Shown: positions 7,354-16,725, numbered from the stretch's first letter. The stretch: DNA of 38,432 bases from Lysobacteraceae bacterium (GCA_031263725.1 JAISFF010000003.1:1-38432), one strand, 5' to 3'. Numbers and translations are program-made. The notes: a model not told the origin generated them from the sequence alone.

Positions 7354-8439
7354 ATGAAATCGATTCCGGCACGTTCCGCCGTCCTGTTGCTTCCCCTCGC
7401 CCTGATGACCGCCTGTGGCGGCAACACCGCGCCTTCGGCCACCGGCGACCAGGCCTCCACTCCGGACATGACGCAGCCGGCGCCGGTCAGCGCCGAAATC
7501 TCCGGCGCCGGCGCATCGTTCGTGTTTCCACTGATGTCGAAGTGGTCCGCCGACTACAACGCGGCCACCGGCCACAAGATCAACTACCAGTCGATCGGTT
7601 CCGGCGGCGGCATCGCCCAGATCAAGGCCGCCACCGTGGACTTCGGTTCCTCCGACAAGCCGCTGTCGCCGGAAGAACTGGCCGAAGCCGGCCTGGGCCA
7701 GTTCCCCTCGACGATCGGCGGCGTGGTGCCGGTATTCAATCTGCAGGGCATCCAGCCCGGCCAGTTGCGCCTGACCGGCCCGGTGCTGGCCGACATCTTC
7801 CTCGGCCGCATCGGCAACTGGAACGATCCGGCGATCGCCACGCTCAACCCCAGGCTCGCGCTGCCGGCGGAAAAGATTTCGATCGTGCACCGTTCCGACG
7901 GTTCCGGCACCAGCTTCAATTTCACCAACTACCTGTCCAAGGTCAGCTCCGACTGGCAATCGCAGATCGGCGAAGGCACCTCGGTGCAGTGGCCGGCCGG
8001 CGTCGGCGGCAAGGGCAACGAAGGCGTGACCTCGTACGTGCAGCAGATCAAGGGCGGCATCGGCTATGTCGAGCTGGCCTATGCGATCCAGAACGATCTG
8101 CCCTACGCTTCGTTGCAGAATGCGGCCGGACAGTGGGTCGCGCCCAGCACAGCGTCATTCGCCGCGGCGGCGGCCAGCGCCGACTGGAAAGCAGTCCGCG
8201 ATTTCAGTCTGGTCATCACCAACGCGCCCGGCGAGAGCGCCTGGCCGATCACCGCGACCAATTTCATGCTGATGCCGAAACAGCCCAAGGATCCGCAGCG
8301 CGGCGATGCGACGCTGGCGTTCTTCAAGTGGGCCTTCGAGCAGGGCGGAAGCCAGGCCAGCGAATTGCACTACGTGCCGCTGCCGGCGGAACTGGTGCAG
8401 CAGATCGAGGCGTACTGGGCACAGGAATTCAAGCACTGA
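7354..8439 (+). CDS. pstS: Phosphate-binding protein PstS, copy 2 (lipoprotein)
   Basis: This 361-residue PstS has a lipoprotein-type signal (hydrophobic core, then LMTAC) followed by a flexible Ser/Thr/Ala/Pro-rich linker of about 30 residues. The mature protein is therefore probably membrane-tethered, unlike copy 1. All phosphate-binding motifs are present: GAGASFVFP, IGSGGGI, DFGSSD, RSDGSGTSFNF. It is the first gene of the unit that continues into pstC, pstA, pstB and phoU. A GC-rich hairpin after its stop may favour pstS-only message, as required when a binding protein must exceed its permease. Division of labour between the copies is inferred. Confidence 0.94.
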   Translation: MKSIPARSAVLLLPLALMTACGGNTAPSATGDQASTPDMTQPAPVSAEISGAGASFVFPLMSKWSADYNAATGHKINYQSIGSGGGIAQIKAATVDFGSSDKPLSPEELAEAGLGQFPSTIGGVVPVFNLQGIQPGQLRLTGPVLADIFLGRIGNWNDPAIATLNPRLALPAEKISIVHRSDGSGTSFNFTNYLSKVSSDWQSQIGEGTSVQWPAGVGGKGNEGVTSYVQQIKGGIGYVELAYAIQNDLPYASLQNAAGQWVAPSTASFAAAAASADWKAVRDFSLVITNAPGESAWPITATNFMLMPKQPKDPQRGDATLAFFKWAFEQGGSQASELHYVPLPAELVQQIEAYWAQEFKH

Positions 8440-8445
8440 GCGGAT

Positions 8446-8467
8446 GCCGCGCCTTCCGCGGCGCGGC
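8446..8467 (+). other. Intercistronic hairpin between pstS2 and pstC
   Basis: GCCGCGCC (8446-8453), loop TTCCGC, GGCGCGGC (8460-8467) form a perfect 8-bp GC stem seven bases after the pstS2 stop. No T-run follows, so it would act as an mRNA stabiliser or partial attenuator rather than a full terminator. Confidence 0.5.
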
Positions 8468-8516
8468 TGTCTCCGGCGAATAACCGTCTCCTCCATTCGC
8501 AGATTCCCCCGATCCC

Positions 8517-9479
8517 ATGAATACGCTTCCCCTGCCGACCATTGCCGACCGCGGCGCGCGCGATGCGCGAATGGATCGCTGGTTCCGCCATGCGCTGACC
8601 GCCGCCGCCGTCTTCGTGCTGGCGGCGCTCGGCGGCGCGGCGTTGTCGATGCTCTGGGGCGGACGCGAAGCCCTTGCCTCGCAGGGACTCGACTTCTTCT
8701 TCTCCAGCGACTGGAATCCGGTCGAAAACCGCTACGGCGCACTGGTGCCGATCTTCGGCACGCTGATCACCGCCGCCATCGCCATGCTGATCGCGGTACC
8801 GGTCAGTTTCGGCATCGCGTTCTTCCTGGCGGAGGTCGCACCGCGCTGGCTGCGCGGTCCGGTCAGTACCGCCATCGAACTGCTGGCGGCGGTGCCCTCG
8901 ATCATCTACGGCATGTGGGGCCTGTTCGTGCTGGTGCCGGTGATGACCGAATACGTCACCCCGTGGCTCAACGATCGCCTCGGCACGCGGCCGGTCATCG
9001 GCATGCTGTTCCAGGGGCCGCCGCTGGGCATCGGCGTGCTGACCGCGGGTTTCGTGCTGGCGATCATGGTGATTCCGTTCATCGCCTCGATCATGCGCGA
9101 AGTGTTCCTGACCGTGCCGACGCCGCTGAAGGAGTCGGCCTACGCGCTGGGATCGACGCGCTGGGAAGTGACATGGGACATCGCGTTGCCCTATACGCGC
9201 TCGGCCGTCATCGGCGGCATCTTCCTGGGCCTGGGCCGCGCGCTCGGCGAAACCATGGCGGTCACCTTCGTGATCGGCAACAGCGTGCGCTTCTCGCCTT
9301 CGCTGCTGGAACCCAGCACCACCATCGCCGCACTGATCGCCAACGATTTCGCCGAAGCCACGCACGAATACCGTTCGGCGCTGCTGCTGCTGGGCTTCGT
9401 GCTGTTCGTGGTGACCTTCATCGTGCTGGCGATCGCACGCTTGATGCTGCGCCGTCTGGCGCGCAGGGAGGGCGACTGA
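8517..9479 (+). CDS. pstC: Phosphate ABC transporter permease PstC
   Basis: This 320-residue inner-membrane protein is one of the two permease subunits of the high-affinity phosphate importer. Several hydrophobic segments are visible: near residues 27-45, a long pair around 80-105, 125-145, 175-195, and the last near 285-310. The cytoplasmic EAA-type loop is seen in LKESAYALGSTRWEVTWDIALP. The segment GLGRALGETMAVTFVIGN is the family's conserved transmembrane motif. Its stop codon overlaps the pstA ATG by one base (TGATG), consistent with translational coupling. Order and spacing match the pst operon of other gammaproteobacteria. Confidence 0.95.
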   Translation: MNTLPLPTIADRGARDARMDRWFRHALTAAAVFVLAALGGAALSMLWGGREALASQGLDFFFSSDWNPVENRYGALVPIFGTLITAAIAMLIAVPVSFGIAFFLAEVAPRWLRGPVSTAIELLAAVPSIIYGMWGLFVLVPVMTEYVTPWLNDRLGTRPVIGMLFQGPPLGIGVLTAGFVLAIMVIPFIASIMREVFLTVPTPLKESAYALGSTRWEVTWDIALPYTRSAVIGGIFLGLGRALGETMAVTFVIGNSVRFSPSLLEPSTTIAALIANDFAEATHEYRSALLLLGFVLFVVTFIVLAIARLMLRRLARREGD

Positions 9480-10360
9480 TGTCCATCTCCATGCAGAATG
9501 AACGCATCGCCAACCACCTGTACTGGCGGCGCCGCGCGATCGATGTCGCGGCGGCGCTGCTGTCCTGCATCGCCGCCGCGTTCGGCCTGTTCTTCCTCGG
9601 CTGGATTTTGTGGACGCTGGCAGCGAAAGGCATCCCGGGCATCAATCCCGATCTCTTCACCAGAATGACGCCCCCGCCGACACAGACCGGCGGCCTGCTC
9701 AACGCCTTCTTCGGCAGCGCGGTGATGTGCGGACTGGCGATCCTGATCGGCGCGCCGCTGGGCATGGCTGCCGGCACCTGGCTGGCCGAATACAGCCATG
9801 CGCGCCGGCTCGGCACCGTGGTGCGCTTCGTCAACGACATCCTGCTGTCGGCGCCATCGATCGTGCTGGGCCTGTTCGTCTACACGCTGTTCGTCATGCG
9901 GACCGGCGGCCGCTTCTCGGCGCTGGCCGGCGCCATCGCCCTGGCCTTCATCGTGCTGCCGGTGGTGTTGCGCACCACCGACGAGATGATGCGGCTGGTG
10001 CCGGTGCAGATGCGCGAGGCGGCGCTGGCGCTGGGCATCCCGCAATGGAAAGTCATCGTGCAGGTGCTGTATCGCAGCGCATCGGCCGGCATCGTCACCG
10101 GCATCCTGCTGGCGCTGGCGCGGATCTGCGGCGAAACCGCGCCGCTGCTGTTCACCGCATTCGGCAACCAGTACTGGAATGCCGATGTGCTGCAACCGAT
10201 GGCCAGCGTGCCGGTGGTGATGTACCAGTACGCCGGCAGTCCCTATGCCTCGTGGCAGACGCTGGCCTGGGCGGGCGCGCTGGTACTGACCCTGTTCGTG
10301 CTGCTGGTCAGCCTGAGCGCGCGCGCATTGCTGCTGCGCAATCACGGCGCCCACTCCTGA
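9479..10360 (+). CDS. pstA: Phosphate ABC transporter permease PstA
   Basis: This 293-residue inner-membrane permease pairs with PstC. Hydrophobic segments occur near residues 22-45, 75-95, 115-140, 145-165 and 255-280. The coupling loop VQMREAALALGIPQWKVIVQ and the downstream ARICGETAPLLFTAFGN motif are typical of PstA. It starts one base inside the pstC stop (9479) and ends just before pstB, whose ribosome binding site overlaps its 3' end. It functions with PstS, PstC and two PstB ATPases to import phosphate. Confidence 0.95.
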   Translation: MSISMQNERIANHLYWRRRAIDVAAALLSCIAAAFGLFFLGWILWTLAAKGIPGINPDLFTRMTPPPTQTGGLLNAFFGSAVMCGLAILIGAPLGMAAGTWLAEYSHARRLGTVVRFVNDILLSAPSIVLGLFVYTLFVMRTGGRFSALAGAIALAFIVLPVVLRTTDEMMRLVPVQMREAALALGIPQWKVIVQVLYRSASAGIVTGILLALARICGETAPLLFTAFGNQYWNADVLQPMASVPVVMYQYAGSPYASWQTLAWAGALVLTLFVLLVSLSARALLLRNHGAHS

Positions 10361-10369
10361 GGAATCCGC

Positions 10370-11272
10370 ATGCTCCCCACACCCTTCCTGCTCAATTCCG
10401 GCCGAGCCGCCGCCATCGCTTCCGAGCTGTCCACCGTCATGACTGAAACGATATCTTCTTCCAGCGCGGCGGCGCGCATGGCGCTGTCCATGCCCGAGCG
10501 CGAACCGCAGGCCGAAACCCCGGTCAAGCTGGCGGCGCGCGGGCTGGACTTCTATTACGACCAGTTCCATGCGCTGAAACGGATCGACCTGGACATCCGC
10601 GAGAAGTGCGTCACCGCCCTGATCGGACCCTCCGGCTGCGGCAAATCGACGCTGCTGCGCATCTTCAACCGCATCTACGCGCTGTATCCGAAGCTGCGCG
10701 CCACCGGCGAGGTGCTGCTCGACGGCAACGATATCCTGTCGCCGCAATACGCCTTGAACCGGCTGCGCGGCCAGATCGGCATGGTGTTCCAGAAGCCGGT
10801 GCCGTTCCCGATGACGATCTACGAGAACGTCGCCTACGGCATCCGCCATCACGAGAAACTGTCGACGGCGGAAATGCATGTCCGCATCGAGCAGGCATTA
10901 CGCCAGGTTGCGCTGTGGGACGAGGTCAAGGACAAGCTGAAGCGCAGCGCGCTGGGACTTTCCGGCGGCCAGCAGCAGCGACTGTGCATCGCGCGCGCGG
11001 TGGCGCTGCGACCACAGGTGCTGCTGCTGGATGAGCCGACCTCGGCGCTGGACCCCATCTCGACCGCCCGCATCGAACAGTTGATCGAGGAACTGAAACT
11101 CGACTACACCATCGCCATCGTCACCCACAACATGCAGCAGGCGGCGCGCGTATCCGACTACACCGCCTTCATGTACCTGGGCGACCTGATCGAATACGGC
11201 CCCACCCACGCGATGTTCTCGCAACCGGCCAAGCAGCAGACCGAGGACTACATCACCGGTCGCTTCGGTTGA
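10370..11272 (+). CDS. pstB: Phosphate import ATP-binding protein PstB
   Basis: This 300-residue ABC ATPase energises PstCA. Walker [10 protein letters not shown] is at 86-94, followed by the Q-loop ([11 protein letters not shown]), signature LSGGQQQR, Walker [12 protein letters not shown] and the switch histidine in VTHNMQQ. A good Shine-Dalgarno GAGGAA (10359-10364) precedes the ATG at 10370. That start gives an N-terminal extension of about 30-40 residues, rich in Ser/Ala, beyond the usual PstB of about 260. An internal ATG at 10439 gives a shorter form but lacks a ribosome binding site. PstB also participates in phosphate signalling to PhoR through PhoU. Confidence 0.95.
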   Translation: MLPTPFLLNSGRAAAIASELSTVMTETISSSSAAARMALSMPEREPQAETPVKLAARGLDFYYDQFHALKRIDLDIREKCVTALIGPSGCGKSTLLRIFNRIYALYPKLRATGEVLLDGNDILSPQYALNRLRGQIGMVFQKPVPFPMTIYENVAYGIRHHEKLSTAEMHVRIEQALRQVALWDEVKDKLKRSALGLSGGQQQRLCIARAVALRPQVLLLDEPTSALDPISTARIEQLIEELKLDYTIAIVTHNMQQAARVSDYTAFMYLGDLIEYGPTHAMFSQPAKQQTEDYITGRFG

Positions 11273-11325
11273 GCGTCCCCTGCCGCCATCCCGTTTCCAC
11301 CGCCCATCGACACGACGAAATACGC

Positions 11326-12024
11326 ATGAACGTCCAACCCCACGACCATATCGTCAAAAGCCACGATGAGGAGCAGCAGCGCCTGATCGGAGACATCGCC
11401 GTCATGGGCGAACTGGTGCTGTCGCAACTGGAAAACGCGCTGTCCTCGGTGGAGAACCGCGACAACGCGCAGGCGCGCCGCGTCGTCGTCGCCGACGAGC
11501 AGGTGGACAGCATGGAACACCGCATCAGCCAGGACGTGATGCGGCTCGCCTTGCGCGGACCGATGGCGCGCGACCTGCGCGAGATCCTGGCCGGCCTGCG
11601 CATTCCGACCGACCTGGAGCGCATCGGCGACCACTCGGCCGATATCGCCAAACGCGCGCTGGTGCTGAACCAGTCCTCGCCGGTGCCGCTGATCCGCAAC
11701 CTGCGCGCGCTGGGCGAACTGGCCGCGCAGCAATTGCGCGATACCCTGGAAGCCTATCGCCGCAACGATGCCGACCGCGCCGTACAGGCGCGCGGCCACG
11801 ACAACCAGATCGATATCCAGTACACGCGGCTGTTCCAGAACCTGGTGGCGCACATGACCGGAGAACCGCACGACATCCCGCCCTGTACGCATCTGCTGTT
11901 CATGGCCAAGGATCTGGAACGGATCGGCGACCATGCCACCAACATCGCCGAGAGCGTCTGGTTCCTGACCCACAATCACGCGCCGCTGCCGCCGCGCGAG
12001 AAGACCCACGATACCGACGCCTGA
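11326..12024 (+). CDS. phoU: Phosphate-specific transport regulator PhoU
   Basis: This 232-residue all-helical protein has two tandem three-helix repeats, each with the metal-binding signature: DLERIGDHSADIAK in the first and DLERIGDHATNIAE in the second. PhoU links PstSCAB to the PhoR kinase, damping Pho regulon expression when phosphate is plentiful. It is the last gene of the pst operon, 53 bases after pstB. phoB and phoR are not in the window. Confidence 0.95.
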   Translation: MNVQPHDHIVKSHDEEQQRLIGDIAVMGELVLSQLENALSSVENRDNAQARRVVVADEQVDSMEHRISQDVMRLALRGPMARDLREILAGLRIPTDLERIGDHSADIAKRALVLNQSSPVPLIRNLRALGELAAQQLRDTLEAYRRNDADRAVQARGHDNQIDIQYTRLFQNLVAHMTGEPHDIPPCTHLLFMAKDLERIGDHATNIAESVWFLTHNHAPLPPREKTHDTDA

Positions 12025-12054
12025 AGCTGCTCTGGAGGACATCGGCATCGTGAT

Positions 12055-12083
12055 CGCCTGCCTGTCATTGCGGCTGGCAGGCG
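12055..12083 (+). other. Hairpin downstream of phoU
   Basis: CGCCTGCC (12055-12062) and GGCAGGCG (12076-12083) form a perfect 8-bp stem with a 13-base loop, 30 bases after the phoU stop. No T-run follows, so it is only a possible 3'-end structure of the pst operon. Confidence 0.4.
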
Positions 12084-12196
12084 AAGGGGTAATCCCCCTG
12101 AGCGGTCCTCAAAAGTGGAACTATACGGCCATCGCCCGTTTCCGCATCGGCGCGATGGATCGACGCAACGACCCATCATCCGGTCCGGTCCCGGCT

Positions 12197-12224
12197 CCGG
12201 TTTTCGCATTGGCGCGGAAACCGG
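12197..12224 (-). other. Inverted repeat downstream of the beta-propeller gene
   Basis: CCGGTTTTCGC (12197-12207) pairs imperfectly with GCGCGGAAACCGG (12212-12224), 13 bases past the stop of the minus-strand gene. There is no T-run on either strand. It could act as a Rho-assisted or bidirectional 3' end between the convergent units. Confidence 0.35.
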
Positions 12225-12236
12225 AACCCGATGCAT

Positions 12237-14177
12237 TCAGTACGCGATATTCAACCTCGGAGTCGTCGGTGCGTAATCGATCCGCCGGCGTTCGCTGATC
12301 CGGCCTTCGCGGAGGCTTCCCTCGACCAGTTCGTAGCCCATCAACGCGAATACCCGATCGCCGATGAAAAGCGGGCGCGCGTTTCCGTACCAGTCCACGC
12401 AACTGGCCCGGCAGCCATCATCGACCGCGGTCTCCGGGGATGCGGAAAGCTCGCCTATCGGCGTCAGCTGCAGCTCGCGGTTGCGCAGATACAGAACGGC
12501 CGCCGACTGATCGAGATAGCGCTGCATCCCCCTGGGTGTCCACATCACGATCGGAAGACCGACAATGCCTTCCTGTGCCGATTGGCGCTTGTAGAAGAAC
12601 CCGTGCGTCCGGGTTTCGCCCTGCGCGGCATCGGGCCTGACATAGCGGGCTCCGACCTGGGCCTCGTCGCGCCCCAATGCCACGCTGGTGAAATGCAGAT
12701 CGCTGCCAGCGGAACCGATGATGATCGCATCGCGGCCCAATGCCTCGATGCGCTCCACCCGATGCTGCAGGGGAAGCATCCGCGGCGACTGTCGCTGTGT
12801 GTAGCGCAACGCATAACCGTTTCCGGATACCCCGGCACCTCCGTAAACCAGCCAGTCCCCGATGAACCGATTCTGCGGGTTATACCGCGAAATCGGTGGC
12901 AAAGGCTGGTAATCCGAAGCATCGGTCACGGCGGCGGCATCGCCGAACTTCTCCAACGGCACCCGCAGCAACGCGGTTCCGCCCATCGTGCGCTCCGACG
13001 ACCACATGCCTTCGCCATCGCCTTGCGCGGTGACCAGTACGTTGAGATGACCATCCTTGTCCTGCAGGAACGACAGCTGGTTCGGCGGCGTGCCAGTAGT
13101 CTGGAGCATCGAGGGCGCCGAGCCATCCAGTGGCATGCGGAACACCGAGGAACGGTTGGCATCGCCGGCTTCGCTGCGCTGACTGATCGTCCAGATATAG
13201 ACGGAATCCGCCGACACATAGAATACGCGCCCGTTCAGGCCGATCACGCCGGTGGAATCGCAGCGCATCTCCGGCTTCGAGAGGTCGCAACGCGTCACCG
13301 TATGCAAGGCGACACCATCCCGGCCCGGTTTCAGATTGCCGTCGCCCTGATAGATGCGCGTCGCGGGCAGGATGCGCTGGAAGTCCGCCGACGCCGCCTC
13401 ACCCTGCCAGCGCCTCAGCGCAGGATAGAACGTCTTTTCGCGTAAGCTCTGCGGGTTGATCGAAAGCGGCGTATAGAAAATCAATTGATTGCCGATCAGC
13501 CGGCTGGCGGAGTTGTTCGAGGCGTAATAGTCGTTGCTGCGCAGGTGATAGGTCGCGCGATACCTGAGTACACCGCCCGCATCGAGATCGAACAGTCCGA
13601 TCTCGGTCCCGCCCCTCTGGTAGCTGTAGCCAATCACAACCACCGTATCATCCGACACCAGCATTTCGTCGTACCAGGCTCCCGCTCCCGGATCGATATC
13701 CGGCGCAAAGGCGTCCACCGCCGATATCGGCCGCAGGCTGTCCCCGCCCAGTCCGATCGTGAACAACCGGCCACGGCGCAGGATCACCAGATGGTCGCCA
13801 TGCTGCTTGACGATGCCGCCCTCGTCGACTCCGGCCGTCTGCACATTGGTCACCGAGTCCGCTTCCATCTCGCCGGAGAGGAGGGCATCAATGGCGGAAG
13901 CCATTTCCTCGTCCGAGGCTACCGACTCCAGCAGTTCCGGCGGCGGCATGACCGGCCCGCCATAGTTCCGGCTCCGGAACTCGTCGGCATCGGCCTCCCA
14001 CTTCGCCAGCAACCGATCCAACGCCGCTTCATCGGCAAAGGCCTGCAACGTCTTCCCGGACGGGGATGAGGCGACCGGAATACCGTTGTTTCCCGGTCCC
14101 TGCGCCGGACCGCTGCCGGCATACTGGCAGCCGGACAACAGTCCAAGCCAGAGCAATCCGATACAAGGCTTGTGCAT
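12237..14177 (-). CDS. Secreted beta-propeller-domain lipoprotein
   Basis: This 646-residue protein begins with a lipoprotein signal (LLWLGLLSGC). The ATG at 14177 is chosen because GGGAGAG precedes it; an extended frame upstream has no such support. After a helical segment of about 100 residues comes the signature SVTNVQTAGVDEGGIVKQHG, which marks the bacterial/archaeal beta-propeller family (Pfam PF09826 by recollection). Repeated blade-like strands follow to the C-terminus, for example HLVILRRGRLFTIGL and AIIIGSAGSDLHFTS. The biochemical role of the family is unknown. The mature protein should be anchored on a membrane facing the periplasm. It stands alone, between phoU (convergent) and cysB (same strand, 168 bases upstream). 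Confidence 0.8.
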   Translation of the reverse strand: MHKPCIGLLWLGLLSGCQYAGSGPAQGPGNNGIPVASSPSGKTLQAFADEAALDRLLAKWEADADEFRSRNYGGPVMPPPELLESVASDEEMASAIDALLSGEMEADSVTNVQTAGVDEGGIVKQHGDHLVILRRGRLFTIGLGGDSLRPISAVDAFAPDIDPGAGAWYDEMLVSDDTVVVIGYSYQRGGTEIGLFDLDAGGVLRYRATYHLRSNDYYASNNSASRLIGNQLIFYTPLSINPQSLREKTFYPALRRWQGEAASADFQRILPATRIYQGDGNLKPGRDGVALHTVTRCDLSKPEMRCDSTGVIGLNGRVFYVSADSVYIWTISQRSEAGDANRSSVFRMPLDGSAPSMLQTTGTPPNQLSFLQDKDGHLNVLVTAQGDGEGMWSSERTMGGTALLRVPLEKFGDAAAVTDASDYQPLPPISRYNPQNRFIGDWLVYGGAGVSGNGYALRYTQRQSPRMLPLQHRVERIEALGRDAIIIGSAGSDLHFTSVALGRDEAQVGARYVRPDAAQGETRTHGFFYKRQSAQEGIVGLPIVMWTPRGMQRYLDQSAAVLYLRNRELQLTPIGELSASPETAVDDGCRASCVDWYGNARPLFIGDRVFALMGYELVEGSLREGRISERRRIDYAPTTPRLNIAY

Positions 14178-14345
14178 CACGTCTCTCCCCAATATGACCC
14201 GATCGGCCAGCAACCCGGCGCGCGGAGCCGAAGACAAATGCCGACCACGAATGAATCAACGCATGACTCCGGCAACGGGGTTCGACGGAACCGCGAAATA
14301 CTGGGCCAGCGCTGCCGGGAACGCGTCTATCCGACACGCCGGCCA

Positions 14346-15329
14346 TCAAACCGTGATGGTCTGGGTCAATGCGGCCCAACTCGGCGGCGGCGGCCAATCC
14401 GGCTCCTGATTGCCGTCCAGTACCCGCCGCAGGTCGCGTTTGTCGATCTGCGGCGCCAACGTATGCACCAGATCCAGCGCGTAGTCGCGCAAGACCCGCT
14501 CGCGCGGCAGTACCGCCCAGGCGATGCACTCCGCGATTTCCTGCGGCGCGGGCAATGCGCGCAGATCGGTGTCGGCGGCGTTGACCGCCATCTCCGCCAG
14601 CAGGCCGACTCCCAGCCCGGTCCGGACATAGGTCTTGATAAGATCGGCATCCAGCGCGGTCAAGGCGATGTTCGGCTCGACGCCGACAGTGGCGAAGGCG
14701 CGCCGCAACGAGGACCCGGCCCGCGTGGAAGAGTCATAACTGATCAGCGGATAAGCCGCCAGCGTACGGATGTCGGGCCGTGCGTCCAGCTGATCGAGTT
14801 CGTGCCCGCGCGGCACCAGCAACAACCGCCGCCATCGGTACAACGGAATCGCGATGCCTTCGGGAGGCTTCCCGCCCGCCGTGCTCACGATCGCCATGTC
14901 CACTTCATCCTGGCCGATCAGATCCAGGATCGCGCCCTCGCCCGCCTGCTGAAGGTGCACGCTCACTTGCGGAAAAGCGCGCTTGATCCGGGCGATGGCC
15001 GGCGGCAGGACGAAACGCGACTGGGTATGGGTGGTCGCCAGAATCAGCTGCCCCTGGTCCTCGCCCCGCTGGTTGGCGGCGTAGGTGCGGATGTTGTTGA
15101 CTTCCGCCAGCACCGCGCGCGCGCGTTCGATGACCTCGCGACCGGCCGGGGTGATCGATTCCAGGCTGCGTCCCTTGCGTGCGAACAGCAGGAAACCAAG
15201 TTCGTCCTCCAACTGTTTAAGTTGTTTCGACAGTCCCGGCTGGGTCGCATGCACACGGGCGGCCGCCAGCGTGATATTGAGGTCGGCATCCGCGATGGCG
15301 ACCAGATACCGGAGTTGAATCAATGTCAT
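14346..15329 (-). CDS. cysB: LysR-type regulator CysB
   Basis: This 327-residue LysR-family activator has its winged helix-turn-helix in residues 1-60 (QPGLSKQLKQLEDELG). The start MTLIQLRYLV at 15329 gives the usual CysB length of about 324. The inducer pocket motif TTHTQ falls at 99-103, so T100, T102 and Q103 match the sulfate/acetylserine-contacting residues known from enteric CysB. It controls cysteine biosynthesis and sulfate assimilation in response to O-acetylserine. It is divergent from cysK over a 436-base intergenic region. The C-terminal 20 residues are Pro/Trp-rich and less typical. Confidence 0.87.
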   Translation of the reverse strand: MTLIQLRYLVAIADADLNITLAAARVHATQPGLSKQLKQLEDELGFLLFARKGRSLESITPAGREVIERARAVLAEVNNIRTYAANQRGEDQGQLILATTHTQSRFVLPPAIARIKRAFPQVSVHLQQAGEGAILDLIGQDEVDMAIVSTAGGKPPEGIAIPLYRWRRLLLVPRGHELDQLDARPDIRTLAAYPLISYDSSTRAGSSLRRAFATVGVEPNIALTALDADLIKTYVRTGLGVGLLAEMAVNAADTDLRALPAPQEIAECIAWAVLPRERVLRDYALDLVHTLAPQIDKRDLRRVLDGNQEPDWPPPPSWAALTQTITV

Positions 15330-15415
15330 ATCGGATTTTCCATAAAATCGACAGGCCACATCATGGACGAAAAAACGATGCCGGGCAGCGGTTCCATCAT
15401 GTCACGGACGATGTG

Positions 15416-15429
15416 CTTATAACGATAAG
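15416..15429. promoter_or_regulatory. Inverted repeat in the cysB-cysK intergenic region, possible CysB site
   Basis: CTTAT-AACG-ATAAG is a clean AT-rich inverted repeat inside a GC-rich region, 87 bases from cysB and 337 bases from cysK. A nearby GGTTATTTCC could be a further half-site. LysR regulators bind AT-rich dyads of this kind. The rest of 15330-15765 holds no recognisable gene or RNA. Confidence 0.35.
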
Positions 15430-15765
15430 GAATGACAAGAAAGGCCTTGGTTATTTCCCAGCCTCGCGGGCAAGGCATAGGGTAGGCCTGTCGATTCGGA
15501 TCGCCGTCCCCCACTCCGACAGTCTGTCCCCTCCAGAATCCGTCCCCCGGCCGCGAGCTTCCCGACCAGGCGGATCATTCCGGAAAGCAGATTCCCCACT
15601 CCGTCCCGGAATACCGCAGGCCGACATTTCCCCCGCTCATGTCATCGCCGCACGGCGGGGGGACGGACTTCTCCCCAGGACGATGCGGACGCGCGGACAC
15701 TTTGGCGATCCAGGCTCCGCATCCCGAATGCGGATTCCAACAGATCCAGATTTCAGGAAATTCAC

Positions 15766-16725
15766 ATGGCAATCCACGACAGCATTCTCGACACCATCGG
15801 CCGGACCCCGGTGGTTCGCCTCAACAAACTGGCCCCCAGGCACGCGCAGGTCTACGTCAAGGTCGAATCGTTCAATCCCGCCGGATCGGTCAAGGATCGC
15901 CTGGCGCTGGCCATCATCCTCGATGCCGAGGCCAAGGGCCTGATCAAACCCGGCGACACCATCGTCGAAGCCACTTCCGGCAATACCGGCGTCGCCCTGG
16001 CCATGGTCTGCGCCGCACGCGGCTACCGTTTCGTCGCCACGATGGTGGAAACCTTCTCGGTCGAGCGCCGCAAGCTCATGCGTGCCTATGGCGCCAAGGT
16101 GATCCTCACGCCGGCCGCCGAACGCGGCAGCGGCATGGTCCGCAAGGCCGAAGAACTGTCGAAGAAATACGGCTGGTTCCTGGCGCGCCAGTTCCAGAAC
16201 CCGGCCAACGCGGCCTATCACCGCAACACCACCGCAGCGGAAATCCTGCGCGACTTCGCCGGCCGCAGGCTGGACTACTTCGTCAGCGGCTGGGGCACCG
16301 GCGGCACGCTGACCGGCGTCGGCGAAATGCTGAAAGTCGCCCGTCCCGAAGTGAAGATCGTCGCCACCGAGCCGGAAGGCGCGGCCATGCTGTCCGGCAA
16401 GGAATGGCAGCCGCACAAGATCCAGGGCTGGACGCCGGACTTCATCCCCGACGTGCTGAACCGCGAGGTGCCCGACCAGCTTCTGCCGATCGACGACGCC
16501 AGCGCCATCATCACCTCGCGCCGTCTGGCCACGGAGGAAGGCATCTTCGTCGGCATCTCCGCCGGCGCCACCACCGCCACCGCGCTCAGGATCGCCGAGT
16601 CGGCGCCCGAAGGTTCGGTGGTCCTGGCGGTATTGCCCGACACCGGCGAGCGCTACTTCTCCACGCCGTTGTTCGAAGGCATCAACGAAGGTTCCGACGA
16701 CGAGTGGCTGGCATCGCTCGGATAA
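15766..16725 (+). CDS. cysK: Cysteine synthase A (O-acetylserine sulfhydrylase)
   Basis: This 319-residue PLP enzyme makes L-cysteine from O-acetylserine and sulfide. The Schiff-base lysine is K43 in NPAGSVKDR. The acetylserine-binding loop TSGNTG is at 70-75. The phosphate-anchoring GTGGTLTG loop and the C-terminal VVLAVLPDTGERY are typical. Length and motifs fit CysK rather than a cystathionine beta-synthase, though CysM is not fully excluded. AGGAAA (15755-15760) is a good ribosome binding site. It is divergent from cysB, its likely regulator, and ends with a strong terminator. Confidence 0.92.
   Translation: MAIHDSILDTIGRTPVVRLNKLAPRHAQVYVKVESFNPAGSVKDRLALAIILDAEAKGLIKPGDTIVEATSGNTGVALAMVCAARGYRFVATMVETFSVERRKLMRAYGAKVILTPAAERGSGMVRKAEELSKKYGWFLARQFQNPANAAYHRNTTAAEILRDFAGRRLDYFVSGWGTGGTLTGVGEMLKVARPEVKIVATEPEGAAMLSGKEWQPHKIQGWTPDFIPDVLNREVPDQLLPIDDASAIITSRRLATEEGIFVGISAGATTATALRIAESAPEGSVVLAVLPDTGERYFSTPLFEGINEGSDDEWLASLG

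Noticed and set aside
6276-8483. A 735-codon open frame running through both pstS genes on the plus strand
   Set aside because: It is a shifted reading of the real pstS frames; high GC keeps it open. It is Arg/His-rich and has no start signal or recognisable domain.
9191-10879. A 562-codon minus-strand frame across pstC, pstA and pstB
   Set aside because: Antisense to well-supported pst genes; rich in Gln/His/Arg with no motif.
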